Below, one piece after another: positions 16,367 to 26,104 of a stretch of 64,000 nucleotides of DNA. The notes below the pieces were generated by a model. The model was not told where the DNA came from, searched no databases, and saw nothing but the letters and a program-made list of their open reading frames with translations. Each line of letters starts with the position of its first letter. Position 1 is the first letter of the stretch. The translations under genes were made by a program, and so were the position numbers. This DNA comes from JBFGFX01 sp965232455 (GTDB taxonomy: Bacteria; Pseudomonadota; Gammaproteobacteria; Steroidobacterales; Woeseiaceae): positions 2,294,001 through 2,358,000 of the forward strand of contig OZ246981.1 in assembly GCA_965232455.1 (NCBI GenBank), in the 5' to 3' direction.

Positions 16367-18373
16367 TCAAGGTCGTCTGGAGGGAAAGTCAACGATAGTG
16401 TCCGATCCGTCGCTCGTGCCGGTTTTCCTCGTCCAGACCAGATCGTCGATGCCGTTCGCCGGCGTGTATTCCTTTACGGCGCGCAGCAGGATGTCGCGCG
16501 CTCTGCTGTAATCCAACTTGATTGACGCATCCATCAGTTCGTCGAGAAGTTCCAGCAACGCGTCGATCATCAGGCATTCTTCGTCCGCCCGCATGATACG
16601 GGGATGCTCGGTTCCGGTGACGTTGGCGCCGATCATCAACTCCTCGTACAGTTTTTCCGCGGGCCTCAAGCCGATGTATTGAATCTCGACGTCACCCTCT
16701 GTGTTCGATTCGTCGCGGACCGTGAGGCCCATCAACTTGATCATGCGGCAGGCGAGATCGTGTATTCGCACGGGCTTGCCCATATCCAGAACGAATACTT
16801 CGCCACCCTGCGCCATCGATCCAGCCTGGATAACAAGCTGGGAGGCCTCCGGGATGGTCATGAAGTAGCGGATGATCTCACGGTGCGTCACTGTGACGGG
16901 ACCACCGGCGCGAATCTGCTCTTTAAATAGGGGAACAACCGATCCCGACGATTCAAGCACGTTGCCAAACCGCACCATGCACAACCGGGTGTCCGTATGC
17001 TGCGCCTGATACGCCTGCAGGATCAGTTCGGCAAACCGCTTGGTCGCACCCATGACGCTCGTCGGATTGACCGCCTTGTCCGTCGAGATCAGTACGAACG
17101 TCTCTACGCCGGCGTCGATCGCCGCACGCACTGCGTGCAGCGTTCCGAATACGTTGTTATGAATACCCTCGAAAAGATTGTGTTCGACAATCGGCACATG
17201 CTTGTAGGCAGCCGCGTGATAAACGGTATTCACGCCGAAAGTCGTCATCACTTCATTGATTCGGGCTTCGTGATGCACTGAGCCCAGTAAAGCGATGATT
17301 TCCGTACTGCCGTCAAGCTCCGCCGAAAGCCTCTTCAGCTTTCTTTCAATGCTGTAGAGCGCGGGCTCCGAAAGCTCGAACAGGACCAATCGTACCGGGT
17401 TCAGCCTTAGAATCTGCTTGCACAGCTCGGAGCCGATCGATCCGCCTGCACCCGTAACCATGACGTTTTTGAGCTTGACGCAGGCGTCGAGAAGCCTCGG
17501 GTTCGGCGGTACTGGATCACGTCCCAACAGATCATCGACCGCCACATCGCTTATATCATCCACACGGGCCTTTCCGGATACCAAATCCTTGATTTCCGGC
17601 ATCGTTTGCACATGTACGGGGAACTCCGACAACCGGACGAGCACTTGGCGCCGCCGGCGTCTGCTCGCGTTTGGTATCGCCAACAAGACGCGCGCCGCAC
17701 CCGTCTTCTTGGTCAGCGCTTCGATCCTGGACGGCGGATACACAACCAAGCCTTTCACTTTTTTGCCGAACAGCGCGGGATCGTCGTCAACCATGGCAAT
17801 CGGCGAAAACTCATTCCCGCCCTGCAGGCTGATTGCCAACTGCGCACCTGCATCCCCGGCACCATAGATAATGACAGACTCCGCGGAGCGCCGCCCGGAC
17901 GTGTCGATTAGAAACATCCTGGCGAAATAACGGCTTCCGCAGACGTAGATCATCGCCAGTGCGGCATAGACGGCAGCCCACCGGACTGACACGAGTTGGC
18001 CGTCAATGAAGTAGCAGATCACGCCGCCCATCACAGCCGCACCGCCTGCCGTCGTTGCGCCCGCGAGTATCAAATCCACTCCCAGGTACCGAATGACCGT
18101 TCGATAAAGGTCTTGCCACCACGCGAAGATCATCGCACCAAGCGCCGTGATCACGGAGACCAGACCTATCTGTGCGACACCAACGAAACTCGTTGAAACC
18201 AGCCAGAACGCGAGTAGGCTGCATGCGGCAAAACCGATGAAGTCGCTGATGACGACGATGGCGGACTTGGCGGGTCGCGGCAGGCTGATCAGTAGCCTGC
18301 GCGCGGATTCACTGATGGTTTGACGTTGGCTATTCACTGTTTTTTGTTGCCTAGCCGCCGTGCTCGACGACAC
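16367..18373 (-). CDS. CapD/WbpM-like nucleotide-sugar 4,6-dehydratase (membrane form)
   Basis: A 668-residue protein of the long FlaA1/WbpM class. The N-terminus has about four membrane segments (to ~125), then a CoA-binding-like Rossmann domain ('VIIYGAGDAGAQLAISLQGG'). The C-terminal catalytic short-chain dehydrogenase domain has VMVTGAGGSIGSELCKQIL and LISTDKAVNPTSVMGATKR, the latter showing the Met that replaces the usual Tyr in the long forms. These enzymes convert UDP-GlcNAc to the 4-keto-6-deoxy sugar that feeds PglE/DegT-type aminotransferases. That matches the aminotransferase, PglD-like acetyltransferase and PglC-like transferase downstream on the same strand. Start is GTG 18373; no ATG is available nearby. 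Confidence 0.92.
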   Translation of the reverse strand: MSSSTAARQQKTVNSQRQTISESARRLLISLPRPAKSAIVVISDFIGFAACSLLAFWLVSTSFVGVAQIGLVSVITALGAMIFAWWQDLYRTVIRYLGVDLILAGATTAGGAAVMGGVICYFIDGQLVSVRWAAVYAALAMIYVCGSRYFARMFLIDTSGRRSAESVIIYGAGDAGAQLAISLQGGNEFSPIAMVDDDPALFGKKVKGLVVYPPSRIEALTKKTGAARVLLAIPNASRRRRRQVLVRLSEFPVHVQTMPEIKDLVSGKARVDDISDVAVDDLLGRDPVPPNPRLLDACVKLKNVMVTGAGGSIGSELCKQILRLNPVRLVLFELSEPALYSIERKLKRLSAELDGSTEIIALLGSVHHEARINEVMTTFGVNTVYHAAAYKHVPIVEHNLFEGIHNNVFGTLHAVRAAIDAGVETFVLISTDKAVNPTSVMGATKRFAELILQAYQAQHTDTRLCMVRFGNVLESSGSVVPLFKEQIRAGGPVTVTHREIIRYFMTIPEASQLVIQAGSMAQGGEVFVLDMGKPVRIHDLACRMIKLMGLTVRDESNTEGDVEIQYIGLRPAEKLYEELMIGANVTGTEHPRIMRADEECLMIDALLELLDELMDASIKLDYSRARDILLRAVKEYTPANGIDDLVWTRKTGTSDGSDTIVDFPSRRP

Positions 18374-18806
18374 CTAAGATAACCCGTCATATCGAGCAAC
18401 ATCGCTTCTTGCCTGTTGCTTCACATCTGCAGAGTTTGATCTTGAAGTGAATTTTGACTACCCAGCTCATGAACCCCAGAATGTGGGCGAATATTACTGC
18501 ATACAGGAAGCGTCGCCAAGACCTGTCGCGAAAAAAAATCAATATCTATCAAACGATTGTACAAGGAAGCGGTTGACCCGCCGGAAGTCGCTTTTCGATG
18601 GGAGAATCAACGAGGCAGCTCTGGACTTCGTCCAAAGACACCGCTCCCGGACTGGCGAACAAAACAGACTCGATGCATCACCGGCGTTGTTCGTTCGGCG
18701 CCGCGCGCAAGACGTGGCGTCAAATACCGGTTTTCGACCGACAGACGATCAAGTATGAGTTTCCACAGGCCGTCTCGAGTCCGCCCGCCTGGCATGGATA
18801 CACCGA
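18374..18806. other. Gap upstream of the WbpM-like gene
   Basis: A 433-base stretch without a convincing frame, lying between two minus-strand genes and probably containing the promoter of the 18373 gene. A poly-A tract occurs at about 18530. No repeat or RNA gene is recognised. Confidence 0.4.
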
Positions 18807-19634
18807 CTAGTCTCTTTTTCTCACGTTCATATAGATCATGAACGGAATCGACTGGTCCGCAATCCGTCGAATGGTTCTGGGAACGTTTCTCGCCAAAGAT
18901 CTCATCGGAAAGAAGTGATAATACACCTTGTCAATCTCGAAGTGAGGTTCCAGAAGTTTAGCAAAAGAGTCTCTTGAATAGGCCTTACCCACAGGATTCT
19001 CTTCACCGTCGTACCATCTGACTATTTCGTCTCGATCTCGTACATCGAATATATTCTGCCTGCCTCGCCCATGCAGACCTTTCTTTAACTTGACTAGCCA
19101 CCGACCCACCGGATGAATCAAAGGCCACATCCGCAACATCACGTTTTGGTAATAAACTGAAAGGCTGGCGGTGCCGCCGGGGACCAGGATTCTCGCAATT
19201 TCGCTAACGGCTTTTTCCGTGTCCGGTGTATGATGAATTACACCCTGACAGTTGACGTGATCGAACACTGCGTTGGAAAAACTCAGGGCTTCCGCATTCT
19301 CCTCCCTCAACTCGGGACTCGCACCGTAAATACTGCACCGTTGCCCTGCAAGTTCCAACGACTTTGGCGACAGGTCCGCACCGGTCAGGTTATGAAACCC
19401 TCGTTCCCAAAATTCAATCAGCCAAAAACCGATACCGCAACCCAAATCGAGAATCCGGCTTTCAGAGTTTAAACCGTGAAAAACGGATGGATCTACTTCT
19501 CCTGCAAAGCAGTCCTCCCGGTACACTTCTCTGTGTTGCTCAAAAAACTCGCGCGTGCCAGGCTCGAAATCTGACTCACCTGTAAACAATGGCTGTGCGT
19601 TCCAAAAACTTCTGACGTCTTCAACGGATTTCAT
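18807..19634 (-). CDS. Class I SAM-dependent methyltransferase
   Basis: A 275-residue enzyme of the UbiE/Coq5-like Methyltransf_11 type. Motif I reads RILDLGCGIGFWLIEF, motif II 'NLTGADLSPKSLELA', then 'FDHVNCQGVIHHTPDTEKAV' and 'RILVPGGTASLSVYY'. Substrate unknown; by position it may methylate a sugar or a repeat-unit intermediate. ATG 19634 is used rather than the TTG at 19643. The gene is noticeably more A+T rich than manC or ugd, hinting at separate acquisition. It stands somewhat apart from its neighbours, with gaps of 133 and 433 bases. Confidence 0.85.
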   Translation of the reverse strand: MKSVEDVRSFWNAQPLFTGESDFEPGTREFFEQHREVYREDCFAGEVDPSVFHGLNSESRILDLGCGIGFWLIEFWERGFHNLTGADLSPKSLELAGQRCSIYGASPELREENAEALSFSNAVFDHVNCQGVIHHTPDTEKAVSEIARILVPGGTASLSVYYQNVMLRMWPLIHPVGRWLVKLKKGLHGRGRQNIFDVRDRDEIVRWYDGEENPVGKAYSRDSFAKLLEPHFEIDKVYYHFFPMRSLARNVPRTIRRIADQSIPFMIYMNVRKRD

Positions 19635-19767
19635 CGGAATCAACTTTCATTAGCACCAATAACGGCAGGGTAACGCGAGCAATTTCGCCTCAGCCGAGCA
19701 AAGCAGTAGTGGAAATGCGCACGCATACCGAGATCGTAGGTTGAGAGCTGCGCGCGACCTCAGTGTA

Positions 19768-20943
19768 TCAAGCTTCAGCATCGGAAAGAACGTCAATCAG
19801 CGCCTGGCAGCTACGGTCAATCTCGGCTGACGAAAGCGTTGGATGCACGAGCATCATCATGCCCGTATCGCCAAGTTCGCGAGAAACGGGTAAACGCTCG
19901 GGCGGTCGCATGTCAGTGCCGTCGAACGCCTTCTCCAGGTATACCTCGCTGCATGAACCGTGATAACAGGGCACTCCGCGTGCAGCGATCTCCTCCACTA
20001 TCCGATCTCGAGACCAGCCGGTTGCCAGATGTTCCGGTCTTACAAACGCGTAAAAACGATAGTAGGCGTGGACACAATCATCAGGGACCGTCGGTACGCG
20101 GAGCGCATTAAACGTCTGACATGCTTGCGCAAGGCGCGAGGCGTTTGCGATCCGGCGTGTGCGCCAATCCGGCATTCGACGCAGCTGGATTCGGCCTATA
20201 ACCGCCTGAAATTCGAGCATGCGGGCGTTGGTACCAAAAGATTCGTGCAGCCAGCGAAAACCTGGCGCGTGTGTACGCCGATAAACCGCGTGCCAGGATT
20301 TTCCGTGGTCCTTGTAGCTCCAGATCTTCGACCAAACATCGCGATCGCGCGTAGTAACCATGCCGCCTTCACCGCCGGTAGTCATGATCTTGTCCTGACA
20401 GAACGACCATGCAGCCGCATGGCCGATGCTGCCGACCTTCCGCCCTCGATACTCCGCTCCGTGCGCCTGTGCGCAATCCTCGATCACCTTCAGATCGTGC
20501 TCTTCTGCCAGCGCCATGATCGCATCCATGTCACACGGCATGCCCGCGAGGTGGACACAAATAACGGCACGAGCCCGCTCCGTCAGTACCGCACGGATGG
20601 TCTCGGCGCTTACGTTTTGGGAATTCGGATCGACGTCCGCGAAGATCGGACGCGCGCCAACTGAGACGATACACGAGGCGGAAGCGACAAAAGACCGCGG
20701 GGTCACGATGACCTCGTCGCCATCCGATATCCCCAGCCCTCGGAGAGCAGCCTCCAAAGCGAGTGTGCCATTGGCAATCGCAACCGCGTGCTCGGCGCCG
20801 ACCCATTCGGCAAACTCACACTCGAATTCCCGACACTCCTCGCCTGTCCAATAGTTGACGCGACCCGATTTCAACATCCTGGAAACGGCATCTATTTCTT
20901 CCGCCGTATAAGAAGGCCAGGGCGAGAAAGGTGTATTCAGCAT
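19768..20943 (-). CDS. DegT/DnrJ/EryC1 aminotransferase (PglE/PseC-like)
   Basis: A 391-residue PLP enzyme that aminates a keto nucleotide sugar. It has ANGTLALEAALRGLGI, 'DEVIVTPRSFVASASCIVS', the aspartate motif VIEDCAQAHGA and the PLP lysine in SFCQDKIMTTGGEGG (Lys185). With the WbpM-like dehydratase (18373) and the PglD-like acetyltransferase next door (gap of 6 bases) it fits a pathway to a 4-amino-4,6-dideoxy-hexose, in the style of bacillosamine/QuiNAc4N. Full length with normal start ATG 20943. Confidence 0.92.
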   Translation of the reverse strand: MLNTPFSPWPSYTAEEIDAVSRMLKSGRVNYWTGEECREFECEFAEWVGAEHAVAIANGTLALEAALRGLGISDGDEVIVTPRSFVASASCIVSVGARPIFADVDPNSQNVSAETIRAVLTERARAVICVHLAGMPCDMDAIMALAEEHDLKVIEDCAQAHGAEYRGRKVGSIGHAAAWSFCQDKIMTTGGEGGMVTTRDRDVWSKIWSYKDHGKSWHAVYRRTHAPGFRWLHESFGTNARMLEFQAVIGRIQLRRMPDWRTRRIANASRLAQACQTFNALRVPTVPDDCVHAYYRFYAFVRPEHLATGWSRDRIVEEIAARGVPCYHGSCSEVYLEKAFDGTDMRPPERLPVSRELGDTGMMMLVHPTLSSAEIDRSCQALIDVLSDAEA

Positions 20944-20949
20944 TTCTGA

Positions 20950-21630
20950 TTACGACTCCTGCAATGGTCGAGCAGGATTACCCACAACCGTGATTCCGGG
21001 CGGCACGCTTCTCGTCACGACGGCCCCCATCCCGACGACGGCTCCCTCGCCGATCACGAGCGGAGCCTCCGGGGTTCCCTGGCGCAGCACACACGCCGAG
21101 CCCAGGTAGGCGTGGTCTTGGATAACAACGTTGCCGTTGCAGTGCACCGACGGAGCAAACGTGACGAAATCACCGATGGTGCAATCATGCTCCACATAGG
21201 AGTAGAGATTGGCATGGAAATGCCGCCCAATACGAACATTCGACGTGATCGTGACGAACGGTGACAACACAGCTCCATCATCGATACTAACGTCGTCCAT
21301 GACGACCACGTTTGGCGCACTTATGTGGAAGAAACTCACACCACGGTCCCGGCACCGCTCATCCAGCCTGCGACGATCCGCCGAGTTCGCAACCGCAATG
21401 GAGACGGCGCGCGACGGCGCGCTCACGGCCAAGAACTCATCGAACTTGAGGACAGGCCGGCCGTTGAGGCTCGCACCCGGGGGAACGTCATCGACATACA
21501 CCAAATCATAGCCGCCGGCGCCGTGCTGAAGAGAGAGCATGGATTCGGCGACCGGCAGGACGCTGCGACCGCACCCCCCGGTACCGTAGATACCAAAAAG
21601 CGGCCGCGCGCCGGAAACCTCGGCGCTCAC
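20950..21630 (-). CDS. PglD/NeuD-family sugar O/N-acetyltransferase
   Basis: A 226-residue protein. The N-terminal Rossmann-like domain (IYGTGGCGRSVLPVAESM) is followed by a left-handed beta-helix from about residue 110, with hexapeptide repeats ('VSIDDGAVLSPFVTITSNVR', 'GEGAVVGMGAVVTRSVPPG'). PglD enzymes acetylate the 4-amino group of UDP-4-amino sugars, so this is the natural partner of the aminotransferase 6 bases downstream. It starts with GTG 21630 in a GTGA overlap with the stop of the PglC-like gene, a sign of translational coupling. Confidence 0.88.
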   Translation of the reverse strand: MSAEVSGARPLFGIYGTGGCGRSVLPVAESMLSLQHGAGGYDLVYVDDVPPGASLNGRPVLKFDEFLAVSAPSRAVSIAVANSADRRRLDERCRDRGVSFFHISAPNVVVMDDVSIDDGAVLSPFVTITSNVRIGRHFHANLYSYVEHDCTIGDFVTFAPSVHCNGNVVIQDHAYLGSACVLRQGTPEAPLVIGEGAVVGMGAVVTRSVPPGITVVGNPARPLQES

Positions 21631-22235
21631 GTCGTTTTACCTTTGAATCTGGGCATCGTCGATTCACCAGGATGCGAGATTCCCTCGCGCTTGAGGACTT
21701 TCACGACCGTCCGCCAGATAATCCGGAGATCGAGCCAGAACGTGCGATTGTCTACGTACCAGACGTCGAGCGCAAACCGTTCTTCCCACGGCAGCAGGTT
21801 TCTGCCCTTGACCTGCGCCCAGCCCGTTATGCCGGGACGGACTTCGTGCCGTCGCGCCTGTTGCGCGGTGTAGAGCGGCAGATATTCCATCAAGAGCGGA
21901 CGGGGTCCTACCAGGCTCATGTCACCAAGCAGAACATTCCACAGCTCCGGCAGCTCATCGAGACTGGTCGAACGGAGAAACCGGCCAAAGCGGGTTAGCC
22001 GCTCTGAGTCCGTCAACACCTCGTCTTCCGTTCTGCGGTTCTTCGTCATCGTGCGAAACTTGTAGATACGGAAGGGCCTGCCGCCGAGGCCAGGGCGAAG
22101 CTGGGAGAAGAACACCGGCCTGCCCAGGAGCAGCAGAACACAAACCGCAACAACTGCGATCAGCGGTGACAATAAAAGCAACCCACAGCCCGCTACACAG
22201 ACATCGAAGCATCGTTTTGCCATGGACGTACTCAT
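21627..22235 (-). CDS. PglC-like phosphoglycosyl transferase
   Basis: A 202-residue monotopic initiating enzyme, the short bacterial sugar transferase type. One re-entrant hydrophobic helix (CFDVCVAGCGLLLLSPLIAV) is followed by YKFRTMTKN, STSLDELPELWNVLLGDMSL, VGPRPLLMEYLP and PGITGWAQVKGRN. It would transfer a diacetamido-sugar phosphate to undecaprenyl phosphate. ATG 22235 is preferred; a TTG at 22277 would extend it. It is grouped with PglD- and PglE-like genes, so its substrate is likely their product. It is the second initiating transferase of the window. Confidence 0.9.
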   Translation of the reverse strand: MSTSMAKRCFDVCVAGCGLLLLSPLIAVVAVCVLLLLGRPVFFSQLRPGLGGRPFRIYKFRTMTKNRRTEDEVLTDSERLTRFGRFLRSTSLDELPELWNVLLGDMSLVGPRPLLMEYLPLYTAQQARRHEVRPGITGWAQVKGRNLLPWEERFALDVWYVDNRTFWLDLRIIWRTVVKVLKREGISHPGESTMPRFKGKTT

Positions 22236-22442
22236 TCGGTTGTCAGTTGAATATATCCAATGAGGTAGTTCCACCAACCGGCATCTCGCACCGATGAGCG
22301 CCGGTGACGGCTTTTATTGACACGTCAAGGAACCTGTATTTTACCGAACCTCGCATCGTGATTTCCGCTGTATTGAACACATGCCAGCTATTTCGGGCAG
22401 TCCTCATCCACGGCGATGTCGTGAAACCACCCGACGACGATG

Positions 22443-23672
22443 TCAGTGTATCCGGAGCGACTCCGCACGGACGCCCTCCAACAGATCGCGGAGCTGATTG
22501 GCCAGATCGTCACGATTGAAGCGGTCCACCGCCAACGTCCGCGCTGCGGCACGGGCTTGCTGCATCCAATCCGTATCTCCGAGTGAGTGCACCACATCTC
22601 GCGCCGCAGAATCGACATCGTCGGCGCTTAGTATGATGCCCGCGCCCGCTTCGGCGGCCACCCTCGATTGCCATCCTACAAAGTTATTGGCCACTGGCGT
22701 GCCCGCCGCAAGTGAGTCGAAGAACTTGTTCTGCACCGCATCGCGCCAAACGATCTCCGGACCCGTAAACAGTGCAATGGTCATATCCGCTGTCCGGTTC
22801 CACGCGGCTACCTCGCTTTTTGGCAACTTGCCAAGCAAGAAAAGGTTTTTGTCGAGGACATCCAATTCCTGTGCGAGTTTCTTTGTTCGCTCAAACTCGC
22901 GGCCCGCCCCGATGCCGACAACCCGGACCTCGGAGTCGAACCGGCCGATTGCGGCGGCAAGGCGCACGAGATAGTCCATTCCATTCACCAAGCCGAACGT
23001 TCCGCTGAACACCAGCAATGGGCGAGTCTGCAACCAGGCGTGGTCGTCACGGATTCTGCGGGCGGCATCCGAGTCGGCAAAAACGTCGAGATCACAACCG
23101 TTGGGAATTACGTCGACTTTTTCGGGCGGATAACCGCCAGCAACAATCTCGTCACGCATTCCCGGCGCCAAAGCAACCACTCGCGCCGCGTTCCTGTAGG
23201 CGAATTTCTCCAAACTGACCGCCGCACGTTTCAGCAGCGGATTGCGAATTGCGCCGATGGCGATAGGAACCGACGGCCACAAATCGCGCACCTCGAAGAC
23301 CATCGGCACCCTGCAACGCCGGGCTGCATAGACTGCCGGAATGGCTATCGTCAATGGAGTGCTCGTGGCGAATACGATATCTCCATCAAGTGCTGCAGCC
23401 TTGCGAGCCGCACGCCATGCGAACCTGAAGAACGCCGCGATACGTTGACCGTAGGTCATCTCATTGTCGTAGGGAATCGAAGTCCAGTGCACGTGGATTC
23501 CCGCCTCGTTCGACTCGCGCCAGACGCCGTTCGAGACCTGGCCGGACTGATCGCTGGTGACCATATGCACTTCATGGCCGGCGGCGGCCAGCCGCCGCGC
23601 CATTTCATAGGAGCGAGACCCTCCAACCATTTGAGGAGTGACGAAGTACTGGTGTAGGTATACGATCCGCAT
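22443..23672 (-). CDS. Glycosyltransferase family 4 (WbuB-like)
   Basis: A 409-residue GT-B retaining glycosyltransferase. It starts MRIVYLHQYFVTPQMVGGSR with the Gly-rich acceptor loop; the C-terminal donor domain has 'VIPNGCDLDVFADSD', 'FSGTFGLVNGMDYLVRLAAA' and 'NKFFDSLAAGTPVANNFVG' near the E-x7-E position. It acts at the cytoplasmic face on the growing lipid-linked repeat unit, adding L-FucNAc- or GlcNAc-like sugars in related proteins. Its ATG overlaps the stop of the preceding aminotransferase by one base (TGATG). Confidence 0.9.
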   Translation of the reverse strand: MRIVYLHQYFVTPQMVGGSRSYEMARRLAAAGHEVHMVTSDQSGQVSNGVWRESNEAGIHVHWTSIPYDNEMTYGQRIAAFFRFAWRAARKAAALDGDIVFATSTPLTIAIPAVYAARRCRVPMVFEVRDLWPSVPIAIGAIRNPLLKRAAVSLEKFAYRNAARVVALAPGMRDEIVAGGYPPEKVDVIPNGCDLDVFADSDAARRIRDDHAWLQTRPLLVFSGTFGLVNGMDYLVRLAAAIGRFDSEVRVVGIGAGREFERTKKLAQELDVLDKNLFLLGKLPKSEVAAWNRTADMTIALFTGPEIVWRDAVQNKFFDSLAAGTPVANNFVGWQSRVAAEAGAGIILSADDVDSAARDVVHSLGDTDWMQQARAAARTLAVDRFNRDDLANQLRDLLEGVRAESLRIH

Positions 23673-24790
23673 CAGGACGATGCGCGGTGTTGCAGAAAAA
23701 AGTCGCCGATCATGGCGGCGACATACTCGATCATGTCCGCTGTCATCTCGGGAAACATTGGCAACGAGAGGATTCGATCCTGGTTTGCCGCAGCAACCGG
23801 AATGGATGACGGAGACACGCCGAGATACTCGTACGCGGGTAACAGCGGCACCGCAGCAGGATAGTGAATGCCCGTCTGGATCTCTTTTTCGGCCAGAAAT
23901 GCTCTCAGCTCATCGCGATAAACCGTATTGATGACGTAGAGATGATAAACGTGGCTCGCGCCCTCGCGTACCGCCGGCAAACGCAGGTCATCGATACCCC
24001 TCAACAACTCACCGTAGTGGGCCGCTACCCGCTGGCGCGCCTTGGTCCAATCCTCCACATGCTTGAGCTTGGCGGTGAGAACTGCCGCCTGGATACCATC
24101 CATACGGCTGTTGATGCCCTCCATTTCATGCTCGTGCTTCACTAGCGCGCCGTGGTTTGCGAACATCCGGCACTTTCGTGCGAGCTCATCGTTGTCGGTT
24201 ACGATTGCACCGGCGTCGCCCCACGCACCCAGGTTTTTCCCGGGATAGAAACTGAACGTCCCAACATCGCCAAACGTGCCCACGCGCTGACCTTGCCATT
24301 CGGCGAAGTGCGCTTGCGCGCAGTCTTCTATCAACAGCAGATCGTGCTTGTCGCAAAACTCCGAAATCGCCGACATCTGCGCGGCCTGGCCATAAAGATG
24401 AACTACGATCAGGGCACGCGTGCGGGGTGTAAGCGCGCGCTCCAACTGGTCGATATCCATGTGATAAAAATCGTCCACATCGACAAACACGGGTGTGGCG
24501 CCAGCTTGCGATATCGTCTCCGACGTCGAAATCCAGGTGGATGCGGTCGTAATGACTTCATCGCCCGATCCGATTCCGAGCATTCGCAGGGCAATGTATA
24601 TCGCGTCCGTTCCGTTTGCGCAGGACACGCAGTGACGAACGCCGTACTTCTCGGCGTAGTTCTGCTCGAAGGTCCTGACCGGTTCGCCGCCCACGAAAGC
24701 GTTGTTCTCAACAACCCTGGCAACCGCCGAATCGAGTTCCCTCTTATGTGAGACATACAGAGCGGTGAGATCGACAAATGGGACTCGCAT
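23672..24790 (-). CDS. DegT/DnrJ aminotransferase (WbpE/ArnB-like)
   Basis: A 372-residue PLP aminotransferase. It has CANGTDAIYIALRMLGIGSG, the motif LIEDCAQAHFA and the lysine motif SFYPGKNLGAWGDAG (Lys185), the classical WbpE/DesV-like form. With the Gfo/Idh/MocA dehydrogenase upstream (24904, same strand) it repeats the dehydrogenase-aminotransferase pair that occurs as WbpB-WbpE in the plus-strand operon. It probably makes a 3-amino-uronic acid or a related amino sugar. Start ATG 24790; stop overlaps the next gene by one base. Confidence 0.9.
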   Translation of the reverse strand: MRVPFVDLTALYVSHKRELDSAVARVVENNAFVGGEPVRTFEQNYAEKYGVRHCVSCANGTDAIYIALRMLGIGSGDEVITTASTWISTSETISQAGATPVFVDVDDFYHMDIDQLERALTPRTRALIVVHLYGQAAQMSAISEFCDKHDLLLIEDCAQAHFAEWQGQRVGTFGDVGTFSFYPGKNLGAWGDAGAIVTDNDELARKCRMFANHGALVKHEHEMEGINSRMDGIQAAVLTAKLKHVEDWTKARQRVAAHYGELLRGIDDLRLPAVREGASHVYHLYVINTVYRDELRAFLAEKEIQTGIHYPAAVPLLPAYEYLGVSPSSIPVAAANQDRILSLPMFPEMTADMIEYVAAMIGDFFLQHRASS

Positions 24791-24903
24791 TACTTACTCC
24801 GGGAAAAAGCGCATCGACTGCATCGGATTACAGAGGTGTGGGTCTGCCGCAAGGACGACATACGATATCGTGTTGTCCAGCTGCAAAGGCCCTGTTATTG
24901 AAG

Positions 24904-25983
24904 TCAACGGTCGGTCCTTGATCGGTTTCTCTGCCCCAGCCTACACTGCCGCGCAACGAACCTGAGCGGTACTTCGCGACCGGTCTCGACGGATTCGTAA
25001 ATAGCGGAAATCAGCTCCAGGCTTCTGCGGCCCTCCAATCCGTCTACGAGGTGTGGCTGATCCTGAGTAACACAGTTGATAACGTGATCATAATAGGCTT
25101 TGTGGCCAAACCCATAAACGTTCGGCGGATTGACCGAGTATTTTTCCAGCACTTCCGTATCTTCCGGTGTTGGCGACTCGAAGCGCCAGACTTTCATCTC
25201 GTTTACCGCAAACCCGCCGATTTCCACGGTGCCCTTTTCACCCAATATGGAGATGGAACCTTCGAGATCGGCGGGCCGCGTCGCGGTTGTCGCCTCGATG
25301 ACACCGAGCGCGCCCGACCTGAACTTGAGTATGACAACCGCCGTGTCCTCAACCTCGATATCAGCTAGGGCGGTCGTGGACTTGGCGAATACCGAGTCGA
25401 CCTCACCCATCATCCACTCGAGCAGATCGATGTGGTGACTTGCCTGATTCGTCAGCACGCCGCCATCCAAGGCCCAGGTACCACGCCAGGAGTCCTGATC
25501 ATAATAAGACTGTGGTCGGCACCATCGCACGCGAACCGTGCCGAGAATAGGCTTGCCGAACCTTCCTCCTTCGAGCGCTTCGCGCAGCTTGATTACCGGC
25601 ACGTTGAAGCGATTTTGCTTTACCACGAAAAGCCGGACACCGTAACGGTCACATGCGCGAATCATCTCGTCAGCGTCATCGAGGGTCAACGCCATGGGTT
25701 TTTCCACTACGATGTGTTTGCCGTGCGGCGCTAGCGCGATGGTATGTTCCGCGTGCAATCCGCTCTCGGTCAGAACCACGACGATGTCCGGCTGCACCTG
25801 CTCCATCATTTTGTGCATATCGGTGAACCAGGGCACGTCAAACGGCGCGGCTACGGCCTCTGCCTTCTCCCCGACGACATCCGCCACGCCGGCAAGACAA
25901 GCACCCTCGAGCTGTCCATGCCCCAGCAGTTCCGAATGCCTCTTGGCAATTCGCCCGCAGCCAACCAGTGCAACCTTTAACAT
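24904..25983 (-). CDS. Gfo/Idh/MocA oxidoreductase (WlbA/WbpB-like)
   Basis: A 359-residue NAD(P)-dependent dehydrogenase. The Rossmann motif is VALVGCGRIAKRHSELLGHG, followed by HIVVEKPMALTLDDAD with the EKP signature, and the C-terminal domain with 'SWRGTWALDGGVLTNQASHH'. It is a clear paralogue of the WbpB-like protein at 39313 (shared 'FVVKQNRFNVP' / 'FVVKQNRQNAT', and 'ASHHIDLLEWMMGEVDSV' / 'ASHYIDLLDWLIGPVDSV'). WlbA/WbpB oxidise the C3 hydroxyl of UDP-GlcNAcA. Here it likely pairs with the aminotransferase downstream at 23672. Confidence 0.88.
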   Translation of the reverse strand: MLKVALVGCGRIAKRHSELLGHGQLEGACLAGVADVVGEKAEAVAAPFDVPWFTDMHKMMEQVQPDIVVVLTESGLHAEHTIALAPHGKHIVVEKPMALTLDDADEMIRACDRYGVRLFVVKQNRFNVPVIKLREALEGGRFGKPILGTVRVRWCRPQSYYDQDSWRGTWALDGGVLTNQASHHIDLLEWMMGEVDSVFAKSTTALADIEVEDTAVVILKFRSGALGVIEATTATRPADLEGSISILGEKGTVEIGGFAVNEMKVWRFESPTPEDTEVLEKYSVNPPNVYGFGHKAYYDHVINCVTQDQPHLVDGLEGRRSLELISAIYESVETGREVPLRFVARQCRLGQRNRSRTDR

Positions 25984-26104
25984 TTCGACTCCGTTCGTTC
26001 CAAAATGCCGATGATTAATTGCGTTCCAAACCGATCGGACGCAAGTCTTCGCGACCGAACGCGCGATCCTAACAATATCGGACCCGGCTCTTTCCGGTCA
26101 GCAA

